NCBI RefSeq assembly: GCF_021390395.1
Contig: NZ_JAJUWT010000015.1
Coordinates: forward strand, 124,001 to 188,000
Length of the DNA stretch: 64,000 bases
Origin: Saccharothrix sp. S26
Lineage (GTDB): Bacteria; Actinomycetota; Actinomycetes; Mycobacteriales; Pseudonocardiaceae
Reading direction: 5' to 3'
The position numbers and the translations under genes are program-made. Positions 51,705 to 61,290 of the stretch are shown here, piece after piece. The notes beneath the pieces are model-generated. The model was not told where the DNA came from, did no database searches, and saw only the letters and a program-made list of their open reading frames with translations. Position 1 is the stretch's first letter, and every line of letters starts with the position of its first letter.

Positions 51705-52126
51705 ACCGACCGACCCCCTGCCGCACCACCCTCCGCCGGCGCACGCCGACCCGGCACCCACGGTGGCATCACCGTCCGCCCACGGCCCCACCCGACCCGG
51801 CACACCCCACCGGCACCACCCCGCGCCCCGGCACCGCGTGACCCCGGACACCCGCGACACCCCGCCGCACGCCGTTCCCGACCACGGTCCGTGACCCCCG
51901 ACACCCTGCCGCCACCGGGGGAACACCCACCGGTCACCGCCCGTTCTACTGCTGGTCGGCACGTGGACGCCGCACCGGACGTCAGGCCCGCAGGGCACCT
52001 CCCCCCAGGCCCGCGCGGCACCTCTCCCCGAGACGTTGCAGGTGCGCCCACGCACGCCCGACCGCCGCCGGCCGGACGGTTCCCCCACCGCACGGCCGGC
52101 GGCCTGGACCGCGTCACCCGCGCAGC
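51705..52126. other. 422-base intergenic region, C-rich plus strand
   Basis: I see no gene. The plus strand is strongly C-rich and G-poor, rich in CACC and CCGAC words. A short imperfect direct repeat (GGCCCGC followed by GGCACCTC) occurs at about 51983 and 52008. It is the convergent gap between the coiled-coil and cupin genes, without a clear terminator hairpin. Confidence 0.65.
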
Positions 52127-52600
52127 TCAGACCATGTACTGGTCGTGCCGCGCGTAGAACTCCGCCCACTCCCCCGGGTCGAGCCGCCGACCCGAATCGG
52201 CGATCTCCGCGAGTTCCCGGAAGAACTTCTCGCGGGGAGGGGCCGGGGCGAACAGGATCAACATCGACGCCGGTTCGTCGGTCTCGTTCCGGAAAGCGTG
52301 CACACCGCCTTGCGGCACGTACAGGAAATCACCCGGCGTGGCCGTCACCCAGGTGTCGCCGTTGTAGAGCCGGACCGATCCGGAGATCACGTAGAACGAC
52401 TCCGAGAACGTCCGGTGGAAGTGCGGCGCCGGGCCGCCCGCCCGCGGTCGCATCCGCCAGTCGAACAGCCCGAACTGCCCGCGCGTGACGTCGCCGGGCG
52501 CGACCAGCCGGTTGGTGGTCAGCGGTCGGTCGATGGACTCCACCTCCGCCACCGGCCGCCAGACCGCGTTGACCTCGCCCGAGTCCCCCGTGTACGACAC
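52127..52600 (-). CDS. Cupin-domain protein
   Basis: 157 residues from a GTG. Cupin motif 1 is PHFHRTFSESFYVISGSVRLY (two His and a Glu as metal ligands), motif 2 is PGDFLYVPQGGVHAFRNE (last His). A small single-domain cupin with a helical C terminus. It may be a dioxygenase-like enzyme or a sensor; substrate unknown. Divergent from the KstD-like flavoprotein, 67 bp away. Confidence 0.88.
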   Translation of the reverse strand: MSYTGDSGEVNAVWRPVAEVESIDRPLTTNRLVAPGDVTRGQFGLFDWRMRPRAGGPAPHFHRTFSESFYVISGSVRLYNGDTWVTATPGDFLYVPQGGVHAFRNETDEPASMLILFAPAPPREKFFRELAEIADSGRRLDPGEWAEFYARHDQYMV

Positions 52601-52667
52601 CGCGCCTCCTCAAAGTGAATCTTATTCAGCTCTCGTCCAGTGCCGCGGTTCGATCTAGACTCGCCCG

Positions 52668-54320
52668 ATGGCAGATGCGGATGTCATCGTCGTCGGCGCG
52701 GGCCTGGCGGGCCTGGTCGCCACCGCCGAGCTCGTCGACGCCGGGCGCAGGGTCATCCTGCTCGACCAGGAGCCGGAGTCCTCGCTCGGAGGTCAGGCGT
52801 TCTGGTCGTTCGGCGGGTTGTTCCTGGTCGACAGCCCCGAGCAGCGACGGCTGAAGGTCAAGGACTCGGCGGAGCTGGCCCTGCAGGACTGGCTGGGCTC
52901 GGCGGCGTTCGACCGGGACGCCGACCACTGGCCGCGGCAGTGGGCCGAGGCGTACGTGAACTTCGCGGCCGGTGAGAAGCGGGCCTGGCTGCACGGGATG
53001 GGCGTGCGCTGGTTCCCGCTCGTGCAGTGGGCCGAGCGCGGCGGGTACCTGGCCGACGGCCACGGCAACTCCGTGCCGCGGTTCCACGTGACCTGGGGCA
53101 CCGGGCCGGGCATCGTCGCGCCGTTCGAGCGGCGGGTGCGCGAGGGCGTGGCGCGCGGGCTCGTGCAGCTGAAGTTCCGGCACCGGGTGACCGGGCTGAC
53201 CACGACCGGCGGCGCGGTGGACGGCGTGCGCGGCGAGGTGCTGGAGGTCAGCACGGCCGGTCGCGGCGAGCCCAGCTCGCGGGTCGTGTCCGGCGACTTC
53301 GAGCTGCGCGCGCAGGCCGTGGTCGTCACCTCCGGCGGCATCGGGGCCAACCACGAGATGGTGCGCCGCAACTGGCCGTCCCGCCTGGGCACGCCACCCG
53401 AGCACATGCTGTCGGGCGTGCCTGACCACGTCGACGGCGAGATGCTCCGGGTCGTGCGGTCCTCCGGCGGCGAGATCATCAACGAGGACCGCATGTGGCA
53501 CTACCCCGAGGGGATCGCCAACTACGCGCCGGTCTGGAGCAGGCACGGCATCCGCATCCTGCCCGGCCCGTCGTCGCTGTGGCTGGACGCGACCGGCTCG
53601 CGGCTGCCCATCCCGCTGTTCCCCGGCTTCGACGCGCTGGGCGCGTTGGAGCACATCGTGAAGACCGGGCACGGCTACTCGTGGTTCGTGCTGAACTCCC
53701 GGATCATCGGCAAGGAGTTCGCGCTGTCCGGGTCGGAGCAGAACCCCGACCTGACCGGCAAGGACGTGCGGGCGGTGCTGAAGCGGGCGTTGCCGGGTGC
53801 GGTCGCGCCGGTGGAGGAGTTCGCCAAGCGGTCCGAGGAGTTCATCTTCGGCCGCACGCCGGAGGAGCTGGCGGCGGGCATGAACAAGCTGACCGGCACC
53901 TCGTTGATCGACGCGGCGGCGCTGCGGCGCACGATCGTGGAGCGCGACCGGCAGGTGATCTCCGGGTTGGGCAAGGACATGCAGGTCAACGCCATGCGCG
54001 AGGCCCGCAGATTCATCACCGACAAGCTGATCCGGGTGGTCGAGCCGCACCCGCTGCTGGACCCGAAGGCCGGGCCGCTGATCGCCGTGCGGCTGTCCGT
54101 GCTGACCCGCAAGACGTTGGGCGGGCTGCACACCGACCTGTCGGCCCGGGTGCTCAAGGACGACGGCACGCCGTTGGAGGGCGTCTACGCGGCCGGTGAG
54201 GCGTCCGGCTTCGGCGGCGGCGGCGTCCACGGCTACCGCGCGTTGGAGGGCACGTTCCTGGGCGGCTGCCTGTTCTCGGGCCGCGTGGCCGGGCGGGCGG
54301 CGGCGAAGGCCACCGCCTGA
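52668..54320 (+). CDS. FAD-binding dehydrogenase (KstD/fumarate-reductase family)
   Basis: 550 residues. FAD-binding IVVGAGLAGLVATAEL at the N terminus with LLDQEPESSLGGQAFWSFGG; AVVVTSGGIGANHEMVRRNWP in the middle; and the C-terminal FAD motif GVYAAGEASGFGGGGVHGYRALEGTFLGGCLFSG split by short loops. This is the 3-ketosteroid delta-1-dehydrogenase/fumarate reductase flavoprotein superfamily, in the actinobacterial branch usually called FAD-binding dehydrogenase. Steroid activity is possible but no steroid genes are nearby. Confidence 0.9.
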   Translation: MADADVIVVGAGLAGLVATAELVDAGRRVILLDQEPESSLGGQAFWSFGGLFLVDSPEQRRLKVKDSAELALQDWLGSAAFDRDADHWPRQWAEAYVNFAAGEKRAWLHGMGVRWFPLVQWAERGGYLADGHGNSVPRFHVTWGTGPGIVAPFERRVREGVARGLVQLKFRHRVTGLTTTGGAVDGVRGEVLEVSTAGRGEPSSRVVSGDFELRAQAVVVTSGGIGANHEMVRRNWPSRLGTPPEHMLSGVPDHVDGEMLRVVRSSGGEIINEDRMWHYPEGIANYAPVWSRHGIRILPGPSSLWLDATGSRLPIPLFPGFDALGALEHIVKTGHGYSWFVLNSRIIGKEFALSGSEQNPDLTGKDVRAVLKRALPGAVAPVEEFAKRSEEFIFGRTPEELAAGMNKLTGTSLIDAAALRRTIVERDRQVISGLGKDMQVNAMREARRFITDKLIRVVEPHPLLDPKAGPLIAVRLSVLTRKTLGGLHTDLSARVLKDDGTPLEGVYAAGEASGFGGGGVHGYRALEGTFLGGCLFSGRVAGRAAAKATA

Positions 54321-54432
54321 GGCTGGACAACCAGCGGACAAGAAGTGGTCAATCGCCGCACCCGGCGGTGCGGCGGTGAGGCCGGGGCTAGCGTGGTCTG
54401 TCTTCTTCGCCACGACACGGCAGGGACGCCCC

Positions 54433-55146
54433 ATGAACGTCTGCGGCAGGTGTGGCGCCGGTCAGACCCCCGGCCTCCGGTACTGCACGGCGTGCGGCGC
54501 CGACCTGGAGGCGTGGTCCGCGGGGGCCCGACCGGACGGTCCACGCCTCTCGCTGCCGTTGGTGGTCACCGCGTTGGTGGTGGTCGCGATCACGGTGGTG
54601 GCCGCGTCCGTGGTCGCGGTGCGCTACTCGAACCGCCGCGTCACGGGCGTCGCGACCGCGGCGGAGGCGGGCGTGCCGACCGTCCCGGTGCCGTCGTGGA
54701 CGTGGACGCCCCCGCCGGGCACCACGACCCCGGCCCCGCCCACCGCCCGCGCGCTCTCGCCGGACGAGATCGCGCGCGGACACCTGGACGCGCGGGTCGC
54801 CACCGACCGGGCGGCGGTCGAGGCCCTCGTGGGTCGGTGGGTGCCGCAGCTGTCCTCGAAGCGGCTGGGGCTCGTGGTCGACGGTGTCCCGTTCACCCAC
54901 GAGGACATCTGGCGGGACTTCCAGCTCACCGCGGCGAGGTACCCGAACGCGCTGCTGCTGTCCTCCGCGGACTTCGTCAGCTTCGACAGCGGCGACTTCT
55001 GGGTCACCGTGGTGCCCTACACCTACGCCACCGGCGCGGAGGCGAACGCGTGGTGCGACCGGGAGCGCATCGGTCCCGACGACTGCTTCGCCAAGCGCCT
55101 CAGCCACACCGGGACGTCCGACGGCACGACGCTGCCGCGCCGCTGA
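54433..55146 (+). CDS. Zinc-ribbon membrane protein of unknown function
   Basis: 237 residues from the ATG at 54433. N-terminal zinc ribbon CGRCGAGQTPGLRYCTACG (CxxC, 12 residues, CxxC), a single transmembrane helix (LVVTALVVVAITVVAASVVAV), a Pro/Thr linker, then an extracytoplasmic domain of about 130 residues with LSSKRLGLVVDGVPFTHEDIW and VVPYTYATGAEANAWCDRE, with two Cys that may form a disulfide. Similar zinc-ribbon/TM proteins are common in Pseudonocardiales. Function unknown. Confidence 0.8.
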   Translation: MNVCGRCGAGQTPGLRYCTACGADLEAWSAGARPDGPRLSLPLVVTALVVVAITVVAASVVAVRYSNRRVTGVATAAEAGVPTVPVPSWTWTPPPGTTTPAPPTARALSPDEIARGHLDARVATDRAAVEALVGRWVPQLSSKRLGLVVDGVPFTHEDIWRDFQLTAARYPNALLLSSADFVSFDSGDFWVTVVPYTYATGAEANAWCDRERIGPDDCFAKRLSHTGTSDGTTLPRR

Positions 55147-55174
55147 CCGCGCCGGCCCGGGTGGGGCGGGACGC

Positions 55175-56131
55175 TCAGCCGCCGGGCACCTCCGGCCGCC
55201 AGCGAATCCCGTAGACGTTCCCGGAACGCAGGTCCTCGAACGCGGCGTGCGCCTCGTGGACCGCGTCGACCACCACTTCGCCCTCGGCGGCCCACCCGTC
55301 GCCGGCCGCCGGCGAGCCCCGGACCGGGCTGATCGCGGCGGGCACGTGCGCGGCCGGGAACCGGACCGTCAGCTCGAAGGTCTCGCACCGCCGCTCCGGG
55401 CGGTAGAGGTGGTGCGAGCGGGCTCCGCCGCCCGCCGCGGTGGTGACGACCAGGCCGCACTCGTGCCGCTGACCGGCGCGCAGGGCGCGGGGCAGGCGCA
55501 GGTCCAGCAGGAGGCGCCCGTCCGGCAGCCGCTGCTCACCGGCCACCTCCACCCCGAAGAACGGGACGGCTCGCACTCGCGCGCCGTCACCGGTCGGCCC
55601 GCACGGTGGGCTCACCGCGACCCGGACGTGGTCGCCGATGTCGCGTGCGGCCACGATCGTCCAGCGCTCGACGCACTCCGGTTCCGGCACGTCGAGGCGG
55701 ACCAGCGCCTCCAGCCGCTCGACGTGCCAGTGGTCGGCGTCACCACCGGGCGGTGGGCCGGCGCGGGCGGCGGCGTTCTCCGCGAACAGGTCGATCGCCT
55801 CTTCGACGCGTCGCCGGATGGTGCGGACGTCGCGGTGCAACCCGACGGCCAGCGACCGCTCCCGGTCACCCAGGAACTTGCCCTCCACGTCGACGTCCAG
55901 CGCGAGCGCGACGACGAAAACGGCCCGCAGGTCGACCGGCAGCGCTTCGCTCCACCCGCGCAGCGTCACGCGCACCTTCTCCCGGACGACGGCGTGGGAG
56001 TCGGTGTCGCGGACGCCGCACAGCGCGCGCAACGCCGGACCGACCTCGTCGGCGAGGCGCGGCGCCTGGGCCCCGCGACCGCGGCGGAGCCTGCGCAAGT
56101 CGGCCGCGAGTTCGGCCGGGGAGATGTCCAC
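55175..56131 (-). CDS. Conserved actinobacterial protein with HTH-like N-terminal region
   Basis: 318 residues. Residues 5-120 follow a pattern frequent in actinomycete proteins of unknown role: LRRLRRGRGAQAPRLADEVG, LRALCGV, VDLRAVFVVALALD, GLHRDVRTIRRRVEEAIDLF. The last segment looks like a helix-turn-helix. The remaining 190 residues are beta-rich (VRAVPFFGVEVAGEQRLPDGRL, HHLYRPERRCETFELTVRFP). No catalytic motif. It could be a regulator that senses a ligand through the C-terminal part; no clear partner gene. It lies 190 bases from the SARP gene end, on the same strand. Confidence 0.72.
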   Translation of the reverse strand: MDISPAELAADLRRLRRGRGAQAPRLADEVGPALRALCGVRDTDSHAVVREKVRVTLRGWSEALPVDLRAVFVVALALDVDVEGKFLGDRERSLAVGLHRDVRTIRRRVEEAIDLFAENAAARAGPPPGGDADHWHVERLEALVRLDVPEPECVERWTIVAARDIGDHVRVAVSPPCGPTGDGARVRAVPFFGVEVAGEQRLPDGRLLLDLRLPRALRAGQRHECGLVVTTAAGGGARSHHLYRPERRCETFELTVRFPAAHVPAAISPVRGSPAAGDGWAAEGEVVVDAVHEAHAAFEDLRSGNVYGIRWRPEVPGG

Positions 56132-56324
56132 GCGTGCTCTCCGTCCGGTTCACCGAACCGACCTCCAGTGTCGGCACACCGAGCCGTCCCCGCCGCACCG
56201 CCACCCGTTCGAGTGACAGCGTGGGTGTGCCTGCCGACGGTCGACCCGGTCCGACCGTCGCACCCACCGACGAGCCGACCCGGAGCCCGGTGAGCTCGAA
56301 CGCCCAGGCTTCTCGATCACACGC

Positions 56325-59087
56325 TCAGGATGCGTGCGGGTGGTGGTCCGGGAGCGGGAGGGTGGGCAGGTCCAGTTTGCGGGCCACGTCGTCGGCGTCG
56401 GGCAGGCGCAGGTCGCGGTAGAGGGTGAGGGCGGCCAGCCAGTGCGGGCGGGCGGCGGCGGGTCCCTCCGACTGCTCCAGGACGTCGCCGATCGCGCGGT
56501 GGCACAGGGCCTCCTGGTAGCGGTCGCCCAGTCGGGCGGCCAGGGCGAGGCCCGCGCGGTAGGACTCCAGGGCCTCGTCGGCACGGCCCAGTTGCTGGGA
56601 CGCGGTGCCCACGGTGTGCAGCGTCGCCGTGTGCGCCTTGGACGGGGCCGAGGGGAACAGGCCCAACGCCTCCGTCGCGTGCCGCAACGCCTCCTCCGGC
56701 TGGTGCTTGCGCAGCAGCACGTTGGCCAGGTTGTTCTGGATGCTCGCCTGCGACCGGTCGTCCCCGACCTCCCGCGCGACGTCCAGCGCCTCCAGGATCG
56801 TCTCCTGCGCGCGGTCCAGCTGGTCGTCGGCCATCAGGCAGTACCCGAGGTTCGCCAACGCGGCCAGCTCCAGGTGCCGGTCGCCGTCGGCCAACGCCGC
56901 CGCCCGCGTGCACGCCTCGATCGCCTCGTCGATGCGGCCCAGGTCGGCCAACGTCGACCCCAACCGCAGCAGGAACGTCGCCTCGGCGTGCCGGTCGCCC
57001 AGCGACCGCGCCGCCGCCAACCCGATCCGGCACAGCGCCAGCCGGTCCAGCCGGTTGCCGCGGCGGAAGTGGAACGCGTCCAGGCACAGCGCGAGCTGCC
57101 ACGTCCGCTCCCGCTGCCCGCCGTTCACCGCGATGTCCAGGGCCAGCCCGAGGTTGGCCTCCTCCAGCGTGAACCAGTCCAGCGCCGCCGCGTGCGACGA
57201 CAGCTCCGGGAACGACGCGGGCCGGTGCTCGGCCGGGCCGAACGGCCGCACGTGGTCGGACAGGTGCGCCCGCGCCCGGTCCGCCACGTGCAGGTAGTAG
57301 TCCAGCAGCCGGTTGGTCGCCACCTGGTTGTCCACCTCGGACTCGGTGGCCGCCAGGTGGTGGGTGAACAGCCGCACCAGGTCGTGCCGCGAGTAGCGGT
57401 CGGGCGTCGACTCGTGCAGCAGGTTGGCGTACGCCAGCGTCCGCAGGTGCGTCCGCGCGCTGACCACGTTGATGTCCAGCAACGCCGCCGCCGTGTAGCT
57501 GTCCAGGTCCGTGCCGGGGTGCAGGCCCAGCCGGCGCAGCAGCCGCGCCGCGCCCTCCGGCAGTTCCCGGTAGCTCACCGCCAGCGCCGCGTGCACCCCG
57601 CGCCCGGCCTCGGGCAGCGACAACGCCGACAGCCGCCCCTGCTCGTCGCGCAGCTCGTCCACCAGCGACTGGATCGTCCACCGCGGCCGTGACGCCAGCC
57701 GCGCGCCCGCGATCCGCAGCGCCAGCGGCAGCCGGTCGCACAGCTCCACCAGCTCCGCCACCGCGTCCGGCTCCTGCTCGATCCGCTGGCGGCCCAGCAG
57801 GGCGGTCAGCAGGTCCTCGGCGCTCGACTCGGGCAACGTCGGCACGTGCAGCGAGGACGCGCCCTCCGTGACCACCAGGTCGTCGAGCCGGTGCCTGCTG
57901 GTCACCAGCACCAGGCACCGCGCCGAGCCGGGCAGCAGCGGCCGGACCTGCTCGGCCGACCGGGCGTTGTCCAGGAACACCAGCACCCGGCGACCCGCCA
58001 GCAACGACCGGTACTGCGCGGCCTGGCCCTCCAGGTCCGCCGCGATCTGCGAGTCGGTCAACCCCAGCGCCCGCAGGAACCCGATCAACGCCGTGCGCGG
58101 GTCGAGCGGCTCGGTCTCGTCGAACCCGCGCAGGTTCACGAACAGCTGCCCGTCCGGGAAGTCGCCCGCCACGCGGTGCGCCCACCGCAGCGCCAACGCC
58201 GTCTTGCCCACCCCGGCGGGACCCACCAGCAGCCCGATCGCCGAGTCCTGGCCGATCAGGGCCGTGCCGAGGTCCGACAGCTCCTCCTCGCGCCCGACGA
58301 ACCCCCGGTGCTCGCGCGGCAGTTGCGCGGGCGCGCGCTCCACCGGCGTCGCCGGCGCGGTGTCGCCCGCCAGCACGGCCTGGTACGCCTCGCGCAGCTC
58401 CGGTCCGGGGTCCACGCCCAGCTCGTCCGCCAGCCGTTCCCGGGTCCGGTGGAACAGCGCCAGCGCCTCGGCCTGCCGCCCGCTCCAGTGCAGCGCCAGC
58501 ACCAGCCGCGACACCAGCGCCTCGCGCAACGGGTTGGCCTCCACCGCGTCACGCAGCCCGGATACCGCCTCGGCCGCCCGGTCCAGCCGGATGAGCCGGG
58601 TCGCGAGCTCCTGCACGGCCACCAGCCGCAGCTCCTCCAGCCGGGCCGACACCGCCTCCCGCACCTGGTCGCCCGGCACGTCGGCCAGCACCGGCCCGCG
58701 CCACAGCCCCAACGCCTCGCGCAGCAGCCGCACCGCGTCCTCGTCGCCCGCCTCGCGCGCGCTCCCCAGCAGGTCCTCGAACCGGAACACGTCCACGGCC
58801 GCGCGTTCGCCGGTCAGGACGTAGCCGGGCGCGCGGGTGACCAGCGCGACACCGCCGCCGAGGACCTTGCGCAGTTGGGCGATGTGCCCCTGGAGGGCGG
58901 CTTTGGCCTGCGCCGGCGGTGAGCCGTCCCACACCAGCTCCAGCAGCCGGTCGCCCGACACCACGCGGTTCAGTTCGAGCGCGAGTGCCGCGAGCACCGT
59001 CCGCCGCTTGGCCGCGCCCAACCGAACGGCTTCCCCACCTGCGGAAACCAGCTCAACGGGGCCAAGCAGGTTCACCCGCATCCGCAA
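56325..59087 (-). CDS. SARP/AfsR-type regulator (BTAD, NB-ARC, TPR)
   Basis: 920 residues. Residues 1-95 are an OmpR-like SARP winged helix (VNLLGPVELVSAGGEAVRLG, LQGHIAQLRKVLGG); 98-245 the bacterial transcriptional activator domain (VRLLREALGLWRGPVLADVPG); an NB-ARC ATPase follows with Walker A GPAGVGKTALA and Walker B RVLVFLDNA; the last 300 residues are TPR repeats. AfsR-type proteins activate secondary metabolism or development by binding direct heptamer repeats. Three such repeats lie just outside its start codon, facing the ESX operon. Confidence 0.93.
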   Translation of the reverse strand: MRMRVNLLGPVELVSAGGEAVRLGAAKRRTVLAALALELNRVVSGDRLLELVWDGSPPAQAKAALQGHIAQLRKVLGGGVALVTRAPGYVLTGERAAVDVFRFEDLLGSAREAGDEDAVRLLREALGLWRGPVLADVPGDQVREAVSARLEELRLVAVQELATRLIRLDRAAEAVSGLRDAVEANPLREALVSRLVLALHWSGRQAEALALFHRTRERLADELGVDPGPELREAYQAVLAGDTAPATPVERAPAQLPREHRGFVGREEELSDLGTALIGQDSAIGLLVGPAGVGKTALALRWAHRVAGDFPDGQLFVNLRGFDETEPLDPRTALIGFLRALGLTDSQIAADLEGQAAQYRSLLAGRRVLVFLDNARSAEQVRPLLPGSARCLVLVTSRHRLDDLVVTEGASSLHVPTLPESSAEDLLTALLGRQRIEQEPDAVAELVELCDRLPLALRIAGARLASRPRWTIQSLVDELRDEQGRLSALSLPEAGRGVHAALAVSYRELPEGAARLLRRLGLHPGTDLDSYTAAALLDINVVSARTHLRTLAYANLLHESTPDRYSRHDLVRLFTHHLAATESEVDNQVATNRLLDYYLHVADRARAHLSDHVRPFGPAEHRPASFPELSSHAAALDWFTLEEANLGLALDIAVNGGQRERTWQLALCLDAFHFRRGNRLDRLALCRIGLAAARSLGDRHAEATFLLRLGSTLADLGRIDEAIEACTRAAALADGDRHLELAALANLGYCLMADDQLDRAQETILEALDVAREVGDDRSQASIQNNLANVLLRKHQPEEALRHATEALGLFPSAPSKAHTATLHTVGTASQQLGRADEALESYRAGLALAARLGDRYQEALCHRAIGDVLEQSEGPAAARPHWLAALTLYRDLRLPDADDVARKLDLPTLPLPDHHPHAS

Positions 59088-59154
59088 GCCCTTTCGGCGT
59101 TGTCACCGTGTAGTCGAAGAGTTTCCCACAGTCGCCACCGCACTCCGGCGGGCC

Positions 59155-59183
59155 GCGTTGGGCGCGCGTTGGCCGGGCGTTGG
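59155..59183 (+). promoter_or_regulatory. Three phased heptamer repeats, SARP-type binding site
   Basis: GCGTTGG at 59155-59161, 59166-59172 and 59177-59183: identical heptamers at an exact 11-bp period. SARP proteins bind heptamer direct repeats with 11-bp spacing just upstream of the -10. GATGGT at 59194-59199, ten bases after the last repeat, is a possible -10 pointing to the ESX operon. Confidence 0.75.
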
Positions 59184-59237
59184 AGGACACCGGGATGGTG
59201 TGTTCCGTCCATCAGGCTGCCTTCGCGAGGGATACCG

Positions 59238-59654
59238 ATGTACATCGCCGAGAACGGGGATGAAGTGGCCCCGCCCCAGGAGGTCCCGACCGTCAACGGC
59301 CAGGTCGTGGCGCTCCAGGAGACCGTGAACTCCGGCCGGGTGTCGCTCGATCCCGCCACCGGCGAGGAGCTGCGCAAGATGCTCCTGGAGCAGATGGACC
59401 AGGTCGACTCGTGGCTGGAGCGCGCCGGCCGGCTGGCGCGTCCCACCCCGATCGGCCGCAACCCCGTCGGCGACCGGCTGGCGCAGAAGTTCGAGGCGCG
59501 CGCGGACGGCGACCCGCGGTCGTTCGTGGCCGTGATGACGGCCTACCGCGAGGTGCTCCAGCAGACGCACGACTCCGTGCAGAACGCGATCCGCAACTTC
59601 ACCGCGGTCGACGACGAGAGCAGCGTCGAGCTGCGCAAGCTGAGCGGGAACTGA
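59238..59654 (+). CDS. Small helical ESX-associated protein
   Basis: 138 residues from the ATG at 59238, RBS GAGGGA. After a short N-terminal tail, the protein is helical: ATGEELRKMLLEQMDQVDSW, LAQKFEARADGDPRSFVAVMTAYREVLQQT, then a helix ending in FTAVDDES. This is the layout of WXG/PE-like or EspC-like secretion partners; no WXG turn. First gene of a three-gene operon with a PPE-like protein and EspG. Confidence 0.75.
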   Translation: MYIAENGDEVAPPQEVPTVNGQVVALQETVNSGRVSLDPATGEELRKMLLEQMDQVDSWLERAGRLARPTPIGRNPVGDRLAQKFEARADGDPRSFVAVMTAYREVLQQTHDSVQNAIRNFTAVDDESSVELRKLSGN

Positions 59655-59667
59655 AGGGCTGGCGAGC

Positions 59668-61290
59668 ATGGCGACGGAGCGGGTGGACCTGCAGCTCAAG
59701 CGCTTGGTCCGGGAAGAGCGCGAGATCGACCTGGTGCTGACCGACACCCAGAACTGGGCGTCCCGGTCGCACCGCGAGCTGTACGAGGCGGTGCACAACA
59801 ACAACGACCCCGGCCAGACCGGCGAGATCGGCGCGGAGTGGGGCCAGTTCGGCGCGGAGCTGACCGAGGCCGCGCGGCTGATCAACGAGCGGGTCGCGGT
59901 CAGCGAGTCCGGTTGGACGGGTGACGCGGCGGACGCGGCCCGCCTGGCGATCAAGGGCCTGGCCGACTGGGTCACGCACACCGCCGAAACCGCCGTCGAG
60001 GTCGGCAAGCGGGTGCAGGACGAGAGCCAGATCATGGAGAACGCCCGGGCGAGCATGCCCGAGCCGGTCGAGTTCAACTGGGACCAGGCCACGGGGGTGT
60101 TCACCGCGGGCGGCATCCAGGGGCTGGCCAGTTCCGCGGCCGACGTGCAGGCGGCCAACGACCACGCGCGGGCCTTGCACGAGCACGCCGTGACGGTCAT
60201 GAGCACGATGGAGCGCGAGTCGCAGGCGGTCGACCAGACCACGCCGCAGTTCAGCGCGCCGTTCAACCCCGTCACCGGCCGCACCGAGGAGCCGCCGGTC
60301 GCGTTCATGCGGTCCACCTCGACCGCCACGCTGGCGGGCGCGGGCGTGGACGCCCTGAGCGCTTCCGGTGGCGCGACCGCGCCTTCGGCGTACACGGCGA
60401 CGCAGCCCGCCCAGCCGACGCAGGCCGCCCAGACGTACCAGCCCGCGCAGTCGTACCAGCCGGCGCAGTCGACGTCGGGCACGCAACCGTCGGGCTACTC
60501 GCCGCCCGCCCCGTCGTACCCGACGACGGCCCCCGGCTCGTACGGCAGCCCCGGCACCTACACCAGCGGCTCCACGCCGTCGGCCCCGCCGGTGTACCGG
60601 CCCGAGGGCACGACGGCCGCCGCGGCGGCCGCGCAGGTGCCGGTGTCGAACCCGTACACGCCCCCGTCGAACAACCCGGGCTACAACTACACGCCTCCCG
60701 GCGGCGGCTACAACCCGCCCGGCAGCAGCGGTTACGTGCCGCCGTACCAGCCCGCGAACCCCAACGCGGTGCCCCGCCAGGGCGGCGGCACGCTGCCTCC
60801 CGGCGTGAAGCCGCCGGCCTACATCCCGGCCGGCAGCCCCGGCACCCCTCCGCTGCCCGGTGGCGGCGGTGCGGGCGGTGGCGGCGGTGGCGTGCCCGGC
60901 GGCCGGATGCCCGGCGGTGGGATGCCTCCGGGCGGCTTCGGCGGCGGCGGTGGCGGCTTCGGCGGCGGTTTCGGCCCGACCGGGTCCGGCGGGGCCGGCG
61001 GGGCTGGTGGCTCGCTGGCCGCCGGTGGGTCGACGGGCGCGATCGGCGGCCAGGGGCCGCGCGGCCCGATGCCGGCCGGCGGGTTCGGCCCCGGCGGCGC
61101 GGCGGCGGCGTCCCCGATGGCGGGTGGCGCACCGATGGGTGGCGCGCCGGCCGGCGGTCAGCAGGGCGAGGACAAGGAGCACCGGGCCGCGGCGTACATC
61201 CGCGGTGAGGACATCTTCGAGGTGCCCGGCGAGAACCTGCCCCCGTCGGTGATCGGCGGCGCGAAGCCCAAGAAGAAGGACCAACCGTGA
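59668..61290 (+). CDS. PPE-like ESX substrate with Pro/Gly-rich tail
   Basis: 540 residues. Residues 1-190 are a helical PPE/WXG-type domain (REEREIDLVLTDTQNWASRSH, LINERVAVSESGWTGDAADAARLAIK, where GWTGDAAD is the WXG-like turn). Residues 215-400 are a Pro/Tyr/Gln-rich extension with repeated YQPAQ and YTPP words, 400-500 are Gly-rich, and the C terminus is RAAAYIRGEDIFEVPGENLPPSVIGG, a conserved-looking end. The family resembles EspB/PPE proteins and is probably exported, with the low-complexity tail in or outside the wall. Its stop overlaps the EspG start. Confidence 0.82.
   Translation: MATERVDLQLKRLVREEREIDLVLTDTQNWASRSHRELYEAVHNNNDPGQTGEIGAEWGQFGAELTEAARLINERVAVSESGWTGDAADAARLAIKGLADWVTHTAETAVEVGKRVQDESQIMENARASMPEPVEFNWDQATGVFTAGGIQGLASSAADVQAANDHARALHEHAVTVMSTMERESQAVDQTTPQFSAPFNPVTGRTEEPPVAFMRSTSTATLAGAGVDALSASGGATAPSAYTATQPAQPTQAAQTYQPAQSYQPAQSTSGTQPSGYSPPAPSYPTTAPGSYGSPGTYTSGSTPSAPPVYRPEGTTAAAAAAQVPVSNPYTPPSNNPGYNYTPPGGGYNPPGSSGYVPPYQPANPNAVPRQGGGTLPPGVKPPAYIPAGSPGTPPLPGGGGAGGGGGGVPGGRMPGGGMPPGGFGGGGGGFGGGFGPTGSGGAGGAGGSLAAGGSTGAIGGQGPRGPMPAGGFGPGGAAAASPMAGGAPMGGAPAGGQQGEDKEHRAAAYIRGEDIFEVPGENLPPSVIGGAKPKKKDQP

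Noticed and set aside
51236..52169. Large minus-strand frames across 50.8-52.2 kb
   Set aside because: Shadows of the coiled-coil gene and of the C-rich gap; no RBS or motif.
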